From the NCBI GenBank assembly GCA_040387835.1, contig JAZKCZ010000002.1, positions 405,166-469,165 of the forward strand: DNA of 64,000 nt, read 5' to 3'. Below the pieces are notes generated by a model, which did not search any database, was not told the origin of the DNA, and worked only from the letters and a program-made list of their open reading frames with translations. The translations under genes were made by a program, and so were the position numbers. The stretch comes from Myxococcota bacterium (GTDB lineage Bacteria; Myxococcota; UBA727; JABDBI01). Below are positions 8,843 through 17,618 of the stretch, piece by piece (the first letter of the stretch is position 1; every line of letters begins with the position of its first letter).

Positions 8843-11331
8843 TATATTTCCGAAGAAAACATACTTCTCATTTTCTCAAAAAACGGCCTTAACATCCCGG
8901 CACCTTCCGCGTAATGCTGCCCCAAAGGCGTCTTAAGAAACTCCTCAAAAGTTCTATACTCAGGATTCACTTGCCTAAAATTAAACGCCCAATTCGCCAA
9001 CACAACAATTAAATCCTTCCGCCCTTCCTGAGCCAGCCCATTCAAATGCTTAGGCAATTCCCATTGACGATTCGAAAACAATTTGCGCGACTTATCCCAA
9101 GTTTCATCTTCATCAACCCTTTTTTTCAAAAACAAAAGCTGACCAGTACTTTGGGAATTCGATTTAGCCAAATCGACTAAAGGCTTTGCAACCCCCATAA
9201 AGGTGTTCACAACCAATAAGTTTTTGGCAGCGCTATAAGCGACATTTAAAGCTTTTAGCAAGCCGCCTAAATTAGCGGTCACATACGCTGGATTTAAGCC
9301 GGTTGCTCTCGAAACGTGTGCACTTTGAATCTTGGGGGGCATCTGCCAGGCGACCAATCCGGGCAATGCATAAGCAAAAGTAGTGACACCATAAAAGGCT
9401 AACATCATGCCCATACTCGTTGCGGTCCCATCGTTGTCGCAGTTAGCGTTCGTCAAACCGGCGTAAAACAGTCGACTGTTTACCAGACAAGAAAAAATTT
9501 CCTTTTCACGCGGAAGTATTCGCTCAATCGCTTCCGCTATACGTTTCACATCTACAAACTGGGTGAATCTGGACCTGGCCATCGTCGCTAGCAAGTGGTC
9601 GTCCACACTCGTCTCAGGATAAACTACAGTGATTAGTTCGGCCCAATAGAGCATAATTGACGCTGCTTTTTCTACCTCGCCTCGTTCATAAGCCTCGCGC
9701 GCAGCATCTAAGATATGATTCAATGTGGGAAGAAATCGCTCAAAAATGGCACGAGCCATCTGAGCATCCATACCAAAACGCGCATTGAGTTGAACATATC
9801 CCTGGCTTAACTGAGTTTCCGCATTGCTCTTATTGGTAGCGCGCGTGAAATCGTTAATTGCTTGCTGAATATCATTGGAGCCCGGTTCGCTGACACCTAG
9901 GATCAATGCCTTTCCAAACTGGTCGTAAACACCACCCAGGACAGGGTGCACCTTTGTCAGTGGGCCTTTTAAATTTGTATGAAGCAGATTGGCTGACCAG
10001 GTGAGAAAAATGGATGGCAGGGGGATCCCAGTAGACTTTTTAATCTGCGATAGGCTTTGCCCCAAATACGCTCTATAGCCCAAGTCGGTTACAATCAAAG
10101 ATAACGGAATCGGATTTAAGACCGCCGCATAATACGCTTGCACCTCAGGAAGTGCGTAGCCGGGGTCAATCCAACGCAGGTTTCCCTCTACGTTTTCTTT
10201 AAACTCAGGTGTAAAATAATCCATGCCACCTAAGACCGCTTCGAAGCACCAACGCAAGAAGCGGTCGTCAAGATATTCGGGGTCATATTGCCGGATATAG
10301 CTCAGCATGTTCGCCAGCATCGCCGACTGTACCGCCATAGTAGGCGCGCTTTTCATGGTAACCAGGCCAGGAACAATAACCGCTAGATAGCGAAACAAGT
10401 TGGTTCGCATGACAAGGCCCAGTTCACTCCATAATAGGCCTATCTCCATTTGCCGTCTTCTATGCAAATCGTAGCTCGTGGAGGTCAAATTAGCTGCCGG
10501 CTCGCCAATGTTCTGCACTAATTTGCGTGTGCGAGCTGCCAAATCAAATACTTGAGCGCGAGTCATCCCATCGGAGAAAGCTCGGTTTAAGGGCGTAATC
10601 GAAGCAGGCAATTTTCCGTTAACGTAAGATGCCAAGCCAGCACCAACGAGGCTTGTCATCAGAGGCCGCATAGAAACAACATGGTTTTCACGATGACTGT
10701 TACTTGCAGATTCGCCTAACGCCCAGATGGCAAGCACATCATGAACTCTCGCTTCTAACTGACCGTACTTTACAAGTTGCGTCTCAACATCTTTCAAACT
10801 AATCTTTTGAAATTGCGAACGTGCCTTGTCGTAAATTTCTAAATCATCAGGGCTATATTCTGGCAAGAACTCACTGAATAGATACACAGCAAAAGCCAGA
10901 GCGTCTGGTGTTTCGAGTGTAAACAAGGCATCGAAAATAGGCATCCAGCTGGCCATCGTCATGCGAGATTTGATGCTTTCAGTACTGTGCGCGCGCAAAC
11001 TGGCACGATAAAAGTCGGTCATCGAAGTTTGGAATTCATCTGCAAACTCTGACTTAACTGGTGGAAATGCTGCATTATAAGCATCTTGTGTTTTCGCAGT
11101 AATTTTATCCTGTAAATGCTTACTAAAACCGTTGCGCAGGTTCGTTCCCTGCAGCGAAATCAGACCTTTGGTAAACGGGATATCTTCAAGAACGGTAAAT
11201 CCCATTTCGGCCAAAAATGGTATGCCGTAATCAGCAACCAATGCCCATTGGGCATGAGACTCAGCAGCAAACATGATTGCTAGTCCTAAAGACAACAAAA
11301 TCGCTCTAAAACCATACAACAAATGTCTCAT
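8842..11331 (-). CDS. Large exported protein of unknown function
   Basis: 829 aa when started at the ATG at 11331. That start gives a typical signal peptide (MRHLLYGFRAILLSLG, cleavage about AESHA/QW). A longer frame to 11439 would run across a terminator hairpin at 11395-11422, so it is rejected. The mature protein is mostly helical with no recognised domain. One hydrophobic stretch lies in the last third (MLAFYGVTTFAYALPGLVAW) and could span a membrane. It is the first gene of the secreted glycosyltransferase cluster and is coupled by TAATG to the GT90-like gene, so a shared role is likely. A TTGACA hexamer lies about 45 nt upstream but no good -10 was seen. Confidence 0.7.
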   Translation of the reverse strand: MRHLLYGFRAILLSLGLAIMFAAESHAQWALVADYGIPFLAEMGFTVLEDIPFTKGLISLQGTNLRNGFSKHLQDKITAKTQDAYNAAFPPVKSEFADEFQTSMTDFYRASLRAHSTESIKSRMTMASWMPIFDALFTLETPDALAFAVYLFSEFLPEYSPDDLEIYDKARSQFQKISLKDVETQLVKYGQLEARVHDVLAIWALGESASNSHRENHVVSMRPLMTSLVGAGLASYVNGKLPASITPLNRAFSDGMTRAQVFDLAARTRKLVQNIGEPAANLTSTSYDLHRRRQMEIGLLWSELGLVMRTNLFRYLAVIVPGLVTMKSAPTMAVQSAMLANMLSYIRQYDPEYLDDRFLRWCFEAVLGGMDYFTPEFKENVEGNLRWIDPGYALPEVQAYYAAVLNPIPLSLIVTDLGYRAYLGQSLSQIKKSTGIPLPSIFLTWSANLLHTNLKGPLTKVHPVLGGVYDQFGKALILGVSEPGSNDIQQAINDFTRATNKSNAETQLSQGYVQLNARFGMDAQMARAIFERFLPTLNHILDAAREAYERGEVEKAASIMLYWAELITVVYPETSVDDHLLATMARSRFTQFVDVKRIAEAIERILPREKEIFSCLVNSRLFYAGLTNANCDNDGTATSMGMMLAFYGVTTFAYALPGLVAWQMPPKIQSAHVSRATGLNPAYVTANLGGLLKALNVAYSAAKNLLVVNTFMGVAKPLVDLAKSNSQSTGQLLFLKKRVDEDETWDKSRKLFSNRQWELPKHLNGLAQEGRKDLIVVLANWAFNFRQVNPEYRTFEEFLKTPLGQHYAEGAGMLRPFFEKMRSMFSSEI

Positions 11332-11394
11332 ACAGATGGACGCTATCCTATTTAATATAGGTGTCAATCGGGGCCAGTCTAAAACCCAAACGCC

Positions 11395-11422
11395 AAAAAG
11401 CCCGGCAGTTAACCGCCAGGCT
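11395..11422 (-). terminator. Rho-independent terminator
   Basis: On the minus strand AGCCTGGC pairs with GCCGGGCT around a short loop, with one mismatch, and is followed by a run of five T. It sits about 30 nt after the stop of the 46-aa gene and before the 829-aa gene, separating the two transcripts. Confidence 0.7.
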
Positions 11423-11451
11423 CTCAAAAATGCGATCAAATGACCGAGAAT

Positions 11452-11592
11452 TTAAGCTTTTTCAACAACTTTGAACAAGTCAGCGCGGGGCAATGTGGTC
11501 CCACGGGTGGCGAGTTGATTCTTTCTTTTTTTGCCAGCGCGTTTGGCCTTGCGATCACGAACGGTCCAAGTGTGTTTGGTAGGGGAAACCAT
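11452..11592 (-). CDS. Small highly basic protein (46 aa), unknown function
   Basis: The frame starts at the ATG at 11592 and ends with TAA at 11452-11454. AGGAGC lies about 10 nt upstream as a good ribosome binding site, and a terminator follows. The protein begins MVSPTKHTWTVRDRKAKR, continues with GKKRKNQLATRGTT, and ends VVEKA. About a third of the residues are Lys or Arg and there is no Cys. Size and charge resemble small ribosomal or ribosome-associated proteins, but it is not bL32, bL34, bL35 or bL36 as far as can be read. It is transcribed divergently from sucC. Coding status rests on the ribosome site, terminator and composition. Confidence 0.7.
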   Translation of the reverse strand: MVSPTKHTWTVRDRKAKRAGKKRKNQLATRGTTLPRADLFKVVEKA

Positions 11593-11658
11593 AATTTTCA
11601 AAGCTCCTATTAGACAGGCCTATAGCACAGCTGATTATTTATGCTAGTGATGCTCTGC

Positions 11659-12822
11659 ATGAAGATCCATGAGTATCAAGCCAAAGAGCTGCTCCGCCAA
11701 TATGGGATTCCAACCTTAGAAGGACGCTTAAGCTCAACTTTAGATCAAGTGGTTAGCGCCAGTGATGCGCTCGGTTACCCTTGCGTGGTAAAAGCCCAAG
11801 TACACGCGGGCGGGCGCGGCAAAGGCGGAGGGATTAAGCTGGTAAAAAGCCGCCAGGAAGCTGAATCGGCCGCCGAAGCTCTGCTTGGCAAACAGCTGAT
11901 TACCCCACAAACAGGGTCTGAAGGCCAAAAGATCAACTCTGTTTGGGTTGAGAAAGGCTGCGCGATTGCCAAAGAATATTATGCGGGGCTGGTTTTAGAC
12001 CGCGCTAAAGGCCAAGTCTGCTTGATGGTCTCAGCGGAAGGTGGCGTGGATATTGAAGAAGTGGCCGCACATCATCCAGAAAAAATCTTAAAAGAATGGG
12101 TTAACCCTGCAACCGGCTTGATGGCTTATCAAGCTAGGCATATTGCGTATGATTTAGGCTTAACCGATGCACAAGCCAAAAAGCTCGCACCCCTTTTGGT
12201 CTCTCTATATACAGCTTATATCAGCACCGACGCCGCTTTGATGGAAATCAATCCGCTGGTGTTAACTAAGGCAGACGAATGGGTCGCCTTGGACGCCAAA
12301 ATCGATTTCGATGACAATGCGCTGTTTAGACATAAAGGCATTGCACAGCTGCAAGACCCTTCCCAAGAAGACCCGAGAGAAACCATGGCTCAGCACCACG
12401 GCCTAAGTTATATCGCACTCGATGGCAACATCGGCTGCATGGTGAATGGCGCTGGTCTTGCCATGGCAACCATGGATATTATTAAGAAAGTGGGCGGCGA
12501 TCCAGCGAACTTCCTAGATGTTGGCGGCAGTGCGTCTCAGCAAAAGGTGACCGAAGCGCTCAAAATCATCCTGCAAGACACCAAGGTCAAAGCCGTGCTC
12601 ATTAACGTTTTTGGCGGCATTGCTAAATGCGATGTCATTGCCGCGGGCGTGGTAGCCGCCGTAGCTGAACTCGGGCTGCACATACCATTGATCGTTCGCC
12701 TGGAAGGCACCCATGTGATGGAAGGCCGAGAAATCCTAGCTAAATCAGGGCTTAAAATCATCCCTGCGGAAAACTTATTAGACGCTGCTCAAAAAGCAGT
12801 GAGCGCTGCGAGGTCACTATGA
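11659..12822 (+). CDS. sucC: Succinyl-CoA synthetase (ADP-forming) beta subunit
   Basis: Beta subunit of the citric-acid-cycle enzyme that converts succinyl-CoA to succinate with substrate-level ATP formation. The ATG at 11659 ([12 protein letters not shown]) matches the family N-terminus and gives 387 aa, about the size of E. coli SucC; the frame is open 18 nt further upstream. An ATP-grasp domain is visible ([19 protein letters not shown]). The C-terminal CoA-ligase domain has NIFGGI-like [16 protein letters not shown]. The stop overlaps the sucD start (ATGA), so the two subunits are made together. No other cycle genes are adjacent. Confidence 0.97.
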   Translation: MKIHEYQAKELLRQYGIPTLEGRLSSTLDQVVSASDALGYPCVVKAQVHAGGRGKGGGIKLVKSRQEAESAAEALLGKQLITPQTGSEGQKINSVWVEKGCAIAKEYYAGLVLDRAKGQVCLMVSAEGGVDIEEVAAHHPEKILKEWVNPATGLMAYQARHIAYDLGLTDAQAKKLAPLLVSLYTAYISTDAALMEINPLVLTKADEWVALDAKIDFDDNALFRHKGIAQLQDPSQEDPRETMAQHHGLSYIALDGNIGCMVNGAGLAMATMDIIKKVGGDPANFLDVGGSASQQKVTEALKIILQDTKVKAVLINVFGGIAKCDVIAAGVVAAVAELGLHIPLIVRLEGTHVMEGREILAKSGLKIIPAENLLDAAQKAVSAARSL

Positions 12823-13700
12823 GCATCTGGGTTGGTTCAAACACACGTCTCATCGTCCAGGGAATCACCGGTTCAGCTGGCGCTTTCCATGCGGAGCAAA
12901 TGCTCGAATACGGCACCAAAGTGGTGGCAGGCGTTACCCCTGGCAAAAAGGGCGAGCGCTTTTTAGGCAAAGTGCCCGTGTTCAATTCCGTTAAAGAAGC
13001 AGCCCAGGAAACACAGGCCAATGCTTCGATCATCTATGTCCCTGCCCCATTTGCAGCGGACGCGATTTTGGAAGCGATAGCGGCCGAGCTGGATTTAGTC
13101 GTCTGCATTACCGAAGGTATCCCCGTGCTAGACATGGTGAAAGTTAAAAGTGCCATGCAAGGCAGCAAGACGCGCCTGATCGGCCCAAATTGCCCTGGCA
13201 TTATCACCCCTGATGAATGTAAAATCGGCATTATGCCTGGTTCGATTCACAAAAAAGGCAACGTAGGCGTGGTCTCCCGTTCAGGAACTTTAACCTATGA
13301 AGCGGTATACCAGCTCACTCAGCTAGGCCTAGGGCAGTCAACTTGCGTAGGCATTGGCGGCGATCCAGTCAACGGCACGAACTTTGTTGATGTGTTGAAA
13401 GCTTTCCAAGCAGACAGCGAAACACACGGCGTGGTCATGATCGGCGAAATCGGCGGTACCGCGGAAGAAGAAGCCGCAGACTACGTCAAAAGCCACATGA
13501 ACAAGCCCGTTGTCGGCTTTATCGCCGGCAGCACCGCCCCTGAAGGTCGCCGCATGGGTCATGCGGGCGCGGTGATTTCAGGCGGACAAGGTACGGCCAA
13601 AGACAAAATCAAGGCCTTCGAACAAGCTGGGATAGCCATCGCCCCCACCCCAGCGGAGATAGGAATCACTTTCCGTGAGCACTTTAAACCAAATCGCTGA
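12819..13700 (+). CDS. sucD: Succinyl-CoA synthetase alpha subunit
   Basis: Alpha subunit, carrying the CoA-binding Rossmann domain and the histidine phosphorylated during catalysis. The N-terminus is typical ([17 protein letters not shown]), followed by GVTPGKKG and [10 protein letters not shown]. The active-site histidine lies in [13 protein letters not shown] near residue 248. At 293 aa it is of normal length. The start overlaps the sucC stop by 4 bp. The last 26 bp overlap the start of smpB, so sucC-sucD-smpB probably form one transcript. Confidence 0.97.
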   Translation: MSIWVGSNTRLIVQGITGSAGAFHAEQMLEYGTKVVAGVTPGKKGERFLGKVPVFNSVKEAAQETQANASIIYVPAPFAADAILEAIAAELDLVVCITEGIPVLDMVKVKSAMQGSKTRLIGPNCPGIITPDECKIGIMPGSIHKKGNVGVVSRSGTLTYEAVYQLTQLGLGQSTCVGIGGDPVNGTNFVDVLKAFQADSETHGVVMIGEIGGTAEEEAADYVKSHMNKPVVGFIAGSTAPEGRRMGHAGAVISGGQGTAKDKIKAFEQAGIAIAPTPAEIGITFREHFKPNR

Positions 13701-14133
13701 GAACAAGCGCGCGCGCTTTGACTACAGCATCATTGATACCTACGAATGCGGCATGGTCCTGGTGGGCAGTGAGGTAAAATCACTGCGCGCCCGCCATGTT
13801 AATTTCGGCGATGCCTATGCTTTGCTCAAAAATCATGAAGTTTTTCTACTAGGCCTTAAAATTGAGCCCTACACCCATGGCACGCACGAAAACCATGAAA
13901 CCGATCGCACTCGAAAACTGCTGCTCAATCGCAAAGAAATCAAAAAAATCGAGAGAGACACCGCCCGCAAAGGTTTATCGCTCATTCCATTAAAACTGTA
14001 TTTTAAAGATGGCCGAGCGAAAGTATTAATCGCTATCGCAGAAGGTAAAAGCAAGGGCGACAAACGCGACACGATTAAGCAACGTGAAGCAGATCGCGAA
14101 GTCGCACGTGTGATGCATCGTGGGCAGCGGTAA
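13675..14133 (+). CDS. smpB: SsrA-binding protein SmpB
   Basis: Binds tmRNA and brings it to stalled ribosomes for trans-translation. The 152-aa protein shows the OB-fold hallmarks [27 protein letters not shown] (read in pieces), LLLNRKEI, and the basic C-terminal tail [20 protein letters not shown] typical of the family (here beginning [10 protein letters not shown]). The start is a GTG inside the end of sucD, giving [11 protein letters not shown]. No tmRNA gene was seen nearby. Confidence 0.96.
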   Translation: MSTLNQIAENKRARFDYSIIDTYECGMVLVGSEVKSLRARHVNFGDAYALLKNHEVFLLGLKIEPYTHGTHENHETDRTRKLLLNRKEIKKIERDTARKGLSLIPLKLYFKDGRAKVLIAIAEGKSKGDKRDTIKQREADREVARVMHRGQR

Positions 14134-14193
14134 ACAGGAATGACATTCATTCTACCCTATTGCAAATATTAACACGTGATTTAATTGTATAAA

Positions 14194-14760
14194 ATGCGCA
14201 TATTAATCTTAGCATTTTTATCTTCTGCCGCGATTTTTGGGCAAGCTGATGCCAGTAGCGAACCATTACCATTTAAATCCGCTGCTAATAAGTGGGGCAT
14301 CAGTACCTCGATCCTATTAGACGTTTCCGCAATGTGGCTTTTGCCATTGCCCGCATTGGAAGCTAAAGTATCGATCCCGTTGGGGAGAAAGTGGCAGCTG
14401 ACCGTACCTGTGCGAATGTATGCCTTTGATTTGCCGCGTTCATGGATAGATACAAGGGATAGTTCTCAAATTCATTGTTTTGACATATCTTCTGGTATTG
14501 GTATTCGCAAAAGTTGGACTCTTTTTAACTGGCGCCGTGTAGAAATGCTCTATTTTCTAGAACCCAGCCTCAGGGCTGGCTATTACTCATATTATCAACA
14601 AGGTGGCTGGATTGGCGGATACGTTCAGCATGGTATTTTGATGGATCTTTTCAACGGGCTCACGTTTGGCGTAGGCGGCGGCTTATCAGGCGGTATATTT
14701 ATTAAATCATGGCCCTTCTTCAATGTCGAATTCTCCACGACTTTTGGTTACTCCTGGTAG
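14194..14760 (+). CDS. Small outer-membrane beta-barrel protein, unknown function
   Basis: 188 aa from the ATG at 14194; a TTG three codons upstream is also in frame but the ATG fits the signal peptide better. The signal peptide ends near GQADASS. The mature part alternates polar and hydrophobic residues in strand-sized blocks with many aromatics and glycines (YYSYYQQGGWIGGY, TFGVGGGLSGG). It ends in an aromatic-rich strand, TTFGYSW, as expected for barrel insertion. No specific family was recognised. Its 3' end overlaps the convergent AbiEii gene by 54 bp. Confidence 0.65.
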   Translation: MRILILAFLSSAAIFGQADASSEPLPFKSAANKWGISTSILLDVSAMWLLPLPALEAKVSIPLGRKWQLTVPVRMYAFDLPRSWIDTRDSSQIHCFDISSGIGIRKSWTLFNWRRVEMLYFLEPSLRAGYYSYYQQGGWIGGYVQHGILMDLFNGLTFGVGGGLSGGIFIKSWPFFNVEFSTTFGYSW

Positions 14761-15597
14761 CAGGTTACGACTGTCATCGAATTGCTTGAGCTGCGCCAAA
14801 AGGCCGTCCCAGGTTTGCTCAAAGGACCTGTTCTCTCCGACTAAGTTGATAGAGTTCCATGCGGATTTCAGCACCAAAGGTTCGAAACTAGAAACATGTT
14901 CAAAAAACGATTTTGGCCTAGGCGTGCGGCGGACCTGAAAAGTGGTTTGAATTGCGGCAGCCAGTCTTTCAGGGTCTTTGCAGATCGGAAACAACTCGAT
15001 CAAATCAAAAATATCTTTAGCCCGCGAATTACTGGCACCACGTTTGCAGAGCGTCTCCAATTTTTCAGCAAGGATGCTTTCAGGCGGATATATCATCCAT
15101 GAAATGGGTGTGTCGGTAGGCATGAGCGAAACCATCTTTTGCGGCTGCAGCGTGTCCGGAATTCGGTCGCCGATACCAATATCTAAATGCAGCCGCGACA
15201 GCTTATGGATTTGACTTGGCTCGGGCACGTTGCCAATCTGAAAAGCACAGTCAAATCGATAACCACCACCGTATTCCTGGTCAGTCGTTAAGTCTTTTAT
15301 CTTGATATCACCGTACCAAAACTCGTCCTTCAAATCCGTCGAAAGCGCCTTATACGTATATCCCACCAAATCCATATCCGGCAGATCCATCGCGGAAGCA
15401 TCGATATCGCGTGTAAATCTCGGATGAGAAATGGTCTTGAACAAAACGAAACCACCTTTAAAAATTAAGTGCTTTTGCAAAATCGGATGTGATTCTAAAC
15501 GTGCAACAATGCGCTCAAGACCTAAAAGAACACGAAGCTGGTTAACATGCAGCTGTTGAGTCTTCGCTAATATTTTTAGCTTCTGATTAATATTCAA
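14707..15597 (-). CDS. AbiEii-type nucleotidyltransferase toxin
   Basis: Toxin of a type IV (AbiE) toxin-antitoxin system. Family members are nucleotidyltransferases, and several modify tRNA 3' ends. The 296-aa protein has the hallmark motifs: KGGFVL (47-52), RFTRDID (60-66) carrying the metal-binding Asp pair, LDIGIGD (138-144), EKLETLCKRG (178-187) and RAKDIFDL (192-199). Its start overlaps the antitoxin stop by 4 bp. The last 54 bp overlap the convergent outer-membrane gene, so the C-terminus may be constrained by both frames. All catalytic motifs appear intact, so it should be active unless neutralised. Confidence 0.88.
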   Translation of the reverse strand: MNINQKLKILAKTQQLHVNQLRVLLGLERIVARLESHPILQKHLIFKGGFVLFKTISHPRFTRDIDASAMDLPDMDLVGYTYKALSTDLKDEFWYGDIKIKDLTTDQEYGGGYRFDCAFQIGNVPEPSQIHKLSRLHLDIGIGDRIPDTLQPQKMVSLMPTDTPISWMIYPPESILAEKLETLCKRGASNSRAKDIFDLIELFPICKDPERLAAAIQTTFQVRRTPRPKSFFEHVSSFEPLVLKSAWNSINLVGENRSFEQTWDGLLAQLKQFDDSRNLLPGVTKSRGEFDIEEGP

Positions 15598-16160
15598 AGT
15601 AATACCTCAATTACAGGCAAAAGCCGCTTTAAAACACCCAGCTGACTCGCCATATTAATGACGGCGTTCAAAGTCGTTTTTTTCTCTGCCAGCGCTTGTT
15701 TCAAAGCCTGAATACCCAATATTTTACCAACATAACGTGGTTTTACAATGGCTTCAATCAAAGTTCTTTCAAGCGAAGTAATTCGAAACCCCGATATCGT
15801 CACAATACCGATTTCCAACTGCAAGTTTGCCACTCTAATTAATCTCAAATCAGTATGCTTAGATCGTTTAACTTTCGGCACCATAATCCATGTCTGTCGT
15901 GGAATTTCATCTGTCAGCTGGTAGTAAACCAACGCTGACAAAGAACATATAACGCTCGGATCCCCGACCCGAGTTAATGCTGACCTGAATATTTCTTCTT
16001 CATTATAATCGTCACCTGCGGCTTGAAAGATTCCTCTCTCCCTTTGCTCAATCAGACCCTTTTTTAGCCAAAATCGTAGTTGCGCATAAGAAACGCCTAC
16101 TGACCGGGCGATCTCAATTGAAAAGGGTCCATGGCTGAGTTTGGCAGGAAGTATCGGCAT
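15594..16160 (-). CDS. AbiEi-type antitoxin, winged-helix repressor
   Basis: Antitoxin partner of the AbiEii toxin. 188 aa from the ATG at 16160; the frame continues to a TTG at 16181, but that would run into the operator-like repeat. The N-terminal wHTH region reads SIEIARSVGVSYAQLRFWLKKGLIEQRERGIF, broken here as the helix-turn-helix plus GLIEQRERGIF wing. The middle region, with SLSALVYYQLTDEIP and ISGFRITSLERTLIEAI, is characteristic of AbiEi. Family members bind inverted repeats upstream of their own operon. It ends by overlapping the toxin start (ATGA type). Confidence 0.85.
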   Translation of the reverse strand: MPILPAKLSHGPFSIEIARSVGVSYAQLRFWLKKGLIEQRERGIFQAAGDDYNEEEIFRSALTRVGDPSVICSLSALVYYQLTDEIPRQTWIMVPKVKRSKHTDLRLIRVANLQLEIGIVTISGFRITSLERTLIEAIVKPRYVGKILGIQALKQALAEKKTTLNAVINMASQLGVLKRLLPVIEVLL

Positions 16161-16173
16161 TAGAACATAAAAG

Positions 16174-16198
16174 TGACACAAGTTTACAAAAGTGTCAA
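16174..16198 (-). promoter_or_regulatory. Inverted repeat, probable AbiEi operator over a -35 element
   Basis: TGACAC (16174-16179) and GTGTCA (16192-16197) form an inverted repeat 14-37 nt upstream of the antitoxin ATG. Read on the minus strand, the distal arm is part of TTGACA, a perfect -35 hexamer. AbiEi repressors are known to bind inverted repeats overlapping the promoter. No strong -10 was found at 17 nt spacing. Confidence 0.55.
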
Positions 16199-16230
16199 TT
16201 TTATCATTAATACGCAGTTTCTCGAATCAT

Positions 16231-16281
16231 AAATAGACACCACTCCAGTAATGGCGTGCAAAATAGGAGTGGTCTATTTTT
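16231..16281 (-). terminator. Long imperfect hairpin, probable terminator of the pseudouridine synthase gene
   Basis: AAATAGA-CA-CCACTCC (16231-16246) pairs with GGAGTGG-TCTATTT (16266-16279), giving two 7-bp stems with a 2-nt bulge and a 19-nt loop. It starts 13 nt after the minus-strand stop at 16294. The T-run after the hairpin is short in that direction, so termination may be partial. It could also work for plus-strand transcripts. Confidence 0.5.
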
Positions 16282-16293
16282 GGAACCCCATGT

Positions 16294-16968
16294 TCATCGC
16301 GTGAAGGTCTCTTTCCCGGTACTTCTCAGCACCTGACCATTTGGCAGGGTAATGGAGTCGGCATGTAGGGCATGGCCCTCGCGCCAGGTGATGGGCTCAG
16401 CGCCATACAAGGTATCGCCGACTAAAGGGTGGCCGATTGAGGCTAGGTGTACGCGAATTTGGTGGCGTCGCCCGCCTATGATTTTTACGCCGATGCGGGA
16501 ATGCCCTCTCCCGACTTTGGCAGTGCCAGGGAGAGGGGTGACTTCTGTTCGTGCAGGTTGGGGTTTGCCTCGGTAGTATTTATTTTTTGGGGTTATGGCC
16601 AACATTTTGGCTTGGTTTTTGGGGTGATGGGCAATCGGGTAGTCGATTACCAGGGGGGCTTTAATTTCGCCCTCTACCAATGCGACATATGTTTTTTCAA
16701 TTTGGCCCTTTGAGAACGCTTCACGCAGGCGCGTGTAGGCTTCTTTGGTGCGTGCAAATACCAGTAGCCCCGAGGTGCCAGTGTCTAGGCGATGGGCCAT
16801 ACCGCCTTCTAAAGGGTTATCTGAGGCGGTTTTAATTTCAGGATAAAGCTCACAGACGACCTCTAATGCGCTGGTACCTGTCGAGTCTTTTAGCGGATGA
16901 GACGGCATGCCTGCGGGTTTATCCACCACTACACAATCTTCATCGCTATAAACCACACAGATAGACAT
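16294..16968 (-). CDS. RluA-family RNA pseudouridine synthase
   Basis: Isomerises uridine to pseudouridine in rRNA or tRNA. The 224-aa protein contains the RluA signature HRLDTGTSGLLVFA, with the catalytic Asp in HRLDTGTSG, and the downstream GGRRHQIRVHLASIGHPLVGDTLYG block (shown as GRRHQIRVHLA and HPLVGD). It starts directly with the catalytic fold (VVYSDEDCVVVDKPAG) and lacks the N-terminal S4 domain of RluC and RluD, so it resembles RluA, TruC or YlyB-type enzymes; the target cannot be told by eye. It is divergent from ribB, with 41 bp between start codons. Confidence 0.9.
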   Translation of the reverse strand: MSICVVYSDEDCVVVDKPAGMPSHPLKDSTGTSALEVVCELYPEIKTASDNPLEGGMAHRLDTGTSGLLVFARTKEAYTRLREAFSKGQIEKTYVALVEGEIKAPLVIDYPIAHHPKNQAKMLAITPKNKYYRGKPQPARTEVTPLPGTAKVGRGHSRIGVKIIGGRRHQIRVHLASIGHPLVGDTLYGAEPITWREGHALHADSITLPNGQVLRSTGKETFTR

Positions 16969-17009
16969 CTGTTGTCATTAGCACCATTTTTTGCCATTGA
17001 GGACCTCCT

Positions 17010-17618
17010 ATGACTTCAATTCAAAATGCACTAGAAGCCCTTTCAGCTGGTAGACCCATTATCTTAGTGGACGATGAATCTAGAGAGAATGAAGGCGATT
17101 TAGTGTTGGCGGCTGAGAAAGCGACGTCAGAGTCTGTAAATTTTCTGATCCAACATGGCAGCGGCATTGTCTGTATTACCATCACAGAAGAACAAGCCAA
17201 ACGGATGGGACTGCCACAGATGGTTCCGCCCAATAGCAGCAAGAGCCATTTTGTTGCTGCTTTTACTGTTTCAGTCGAAGCGGCCGTAGGCGTTACCACT
17301 GGGGTGTCAGCTTCAGATAGAGCAAAGACTATTTTAGCGGCCGTAAACCTTTCGGGAAAGCCGGATGATTTATCCAGGCCAGGGCATGTTTTCCCCCTTC
17401 AGGCTAGAAACGGTGGCGTTCTCGAGCGGCCTGGTCACACCGAAGGCTCTGTCGATTTAATGCGCCTTGCCGGGCTAAATCCTGCAGGCGTTATCTGTGA
17501 ACTCATGAACGCAGACGGCACCATGTCTCGTATGCCGGAGATTACCCAGTTTGCGAAAACGCACGATTTAGTTATTGTATCCATTCAAGATCTAATCAAT
17601 CACAGGAAAAATCTATGA
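17010..17618 (+). CDS. ribB: 3,4-dihydroxy-2-butanone-4-phosphate synthase
   Basis: Converts ribulose 5-phosphate to the four-carbon precursor of riboflavin. The 202-aa protein has the acidic metal-binding motif VDDESRENEGDLV, FTVSVEA with GVTTGVSASDRA, and RPGHVFPLQARNGGVLERPGHTEG (as RPGHVFPL plus RPGHTEGSVDL). Length matches the monofunctional enzyme, with no GTP cyclohydrolase domain fused; that activity is encoded separately at 28256-28846. Strong AGGACCTCCT precedes the ATG. No FMN riboswitch fits in the 41-bp upstream gap. It overlaps ribH by 4 bp. Confidence 0.96.
   Translation: MTSIQNALEALSAGRPIILVDDESRENEGDLVLAAEKATSESVNFLIQHGSGIVCITITEEQAKRMGLPQMVPPNSSKSHFVAAFTVSVEAAVGVTTGVSASDRAKTILAAVNLSGKPDDLSRPGHVFPLQARNGGVLERPGHTEGSVDLMRLAGLNPAGVICELMNADGTMSRMPEITQFAKTHDLVIVSIQDLINHRKNL

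Noticed and set aside
11332-11439. Longer start for the 829-aa protein
   Set aside because: The extension would cross the terminator at 11395-11422 and places the signal peptide 36 residues inside the protein.
16969-17009. FMN riboswitch upstream of ribB
   Set aside because: Only 41 bp separate the divergent genes and no FMN-element motifs are present.
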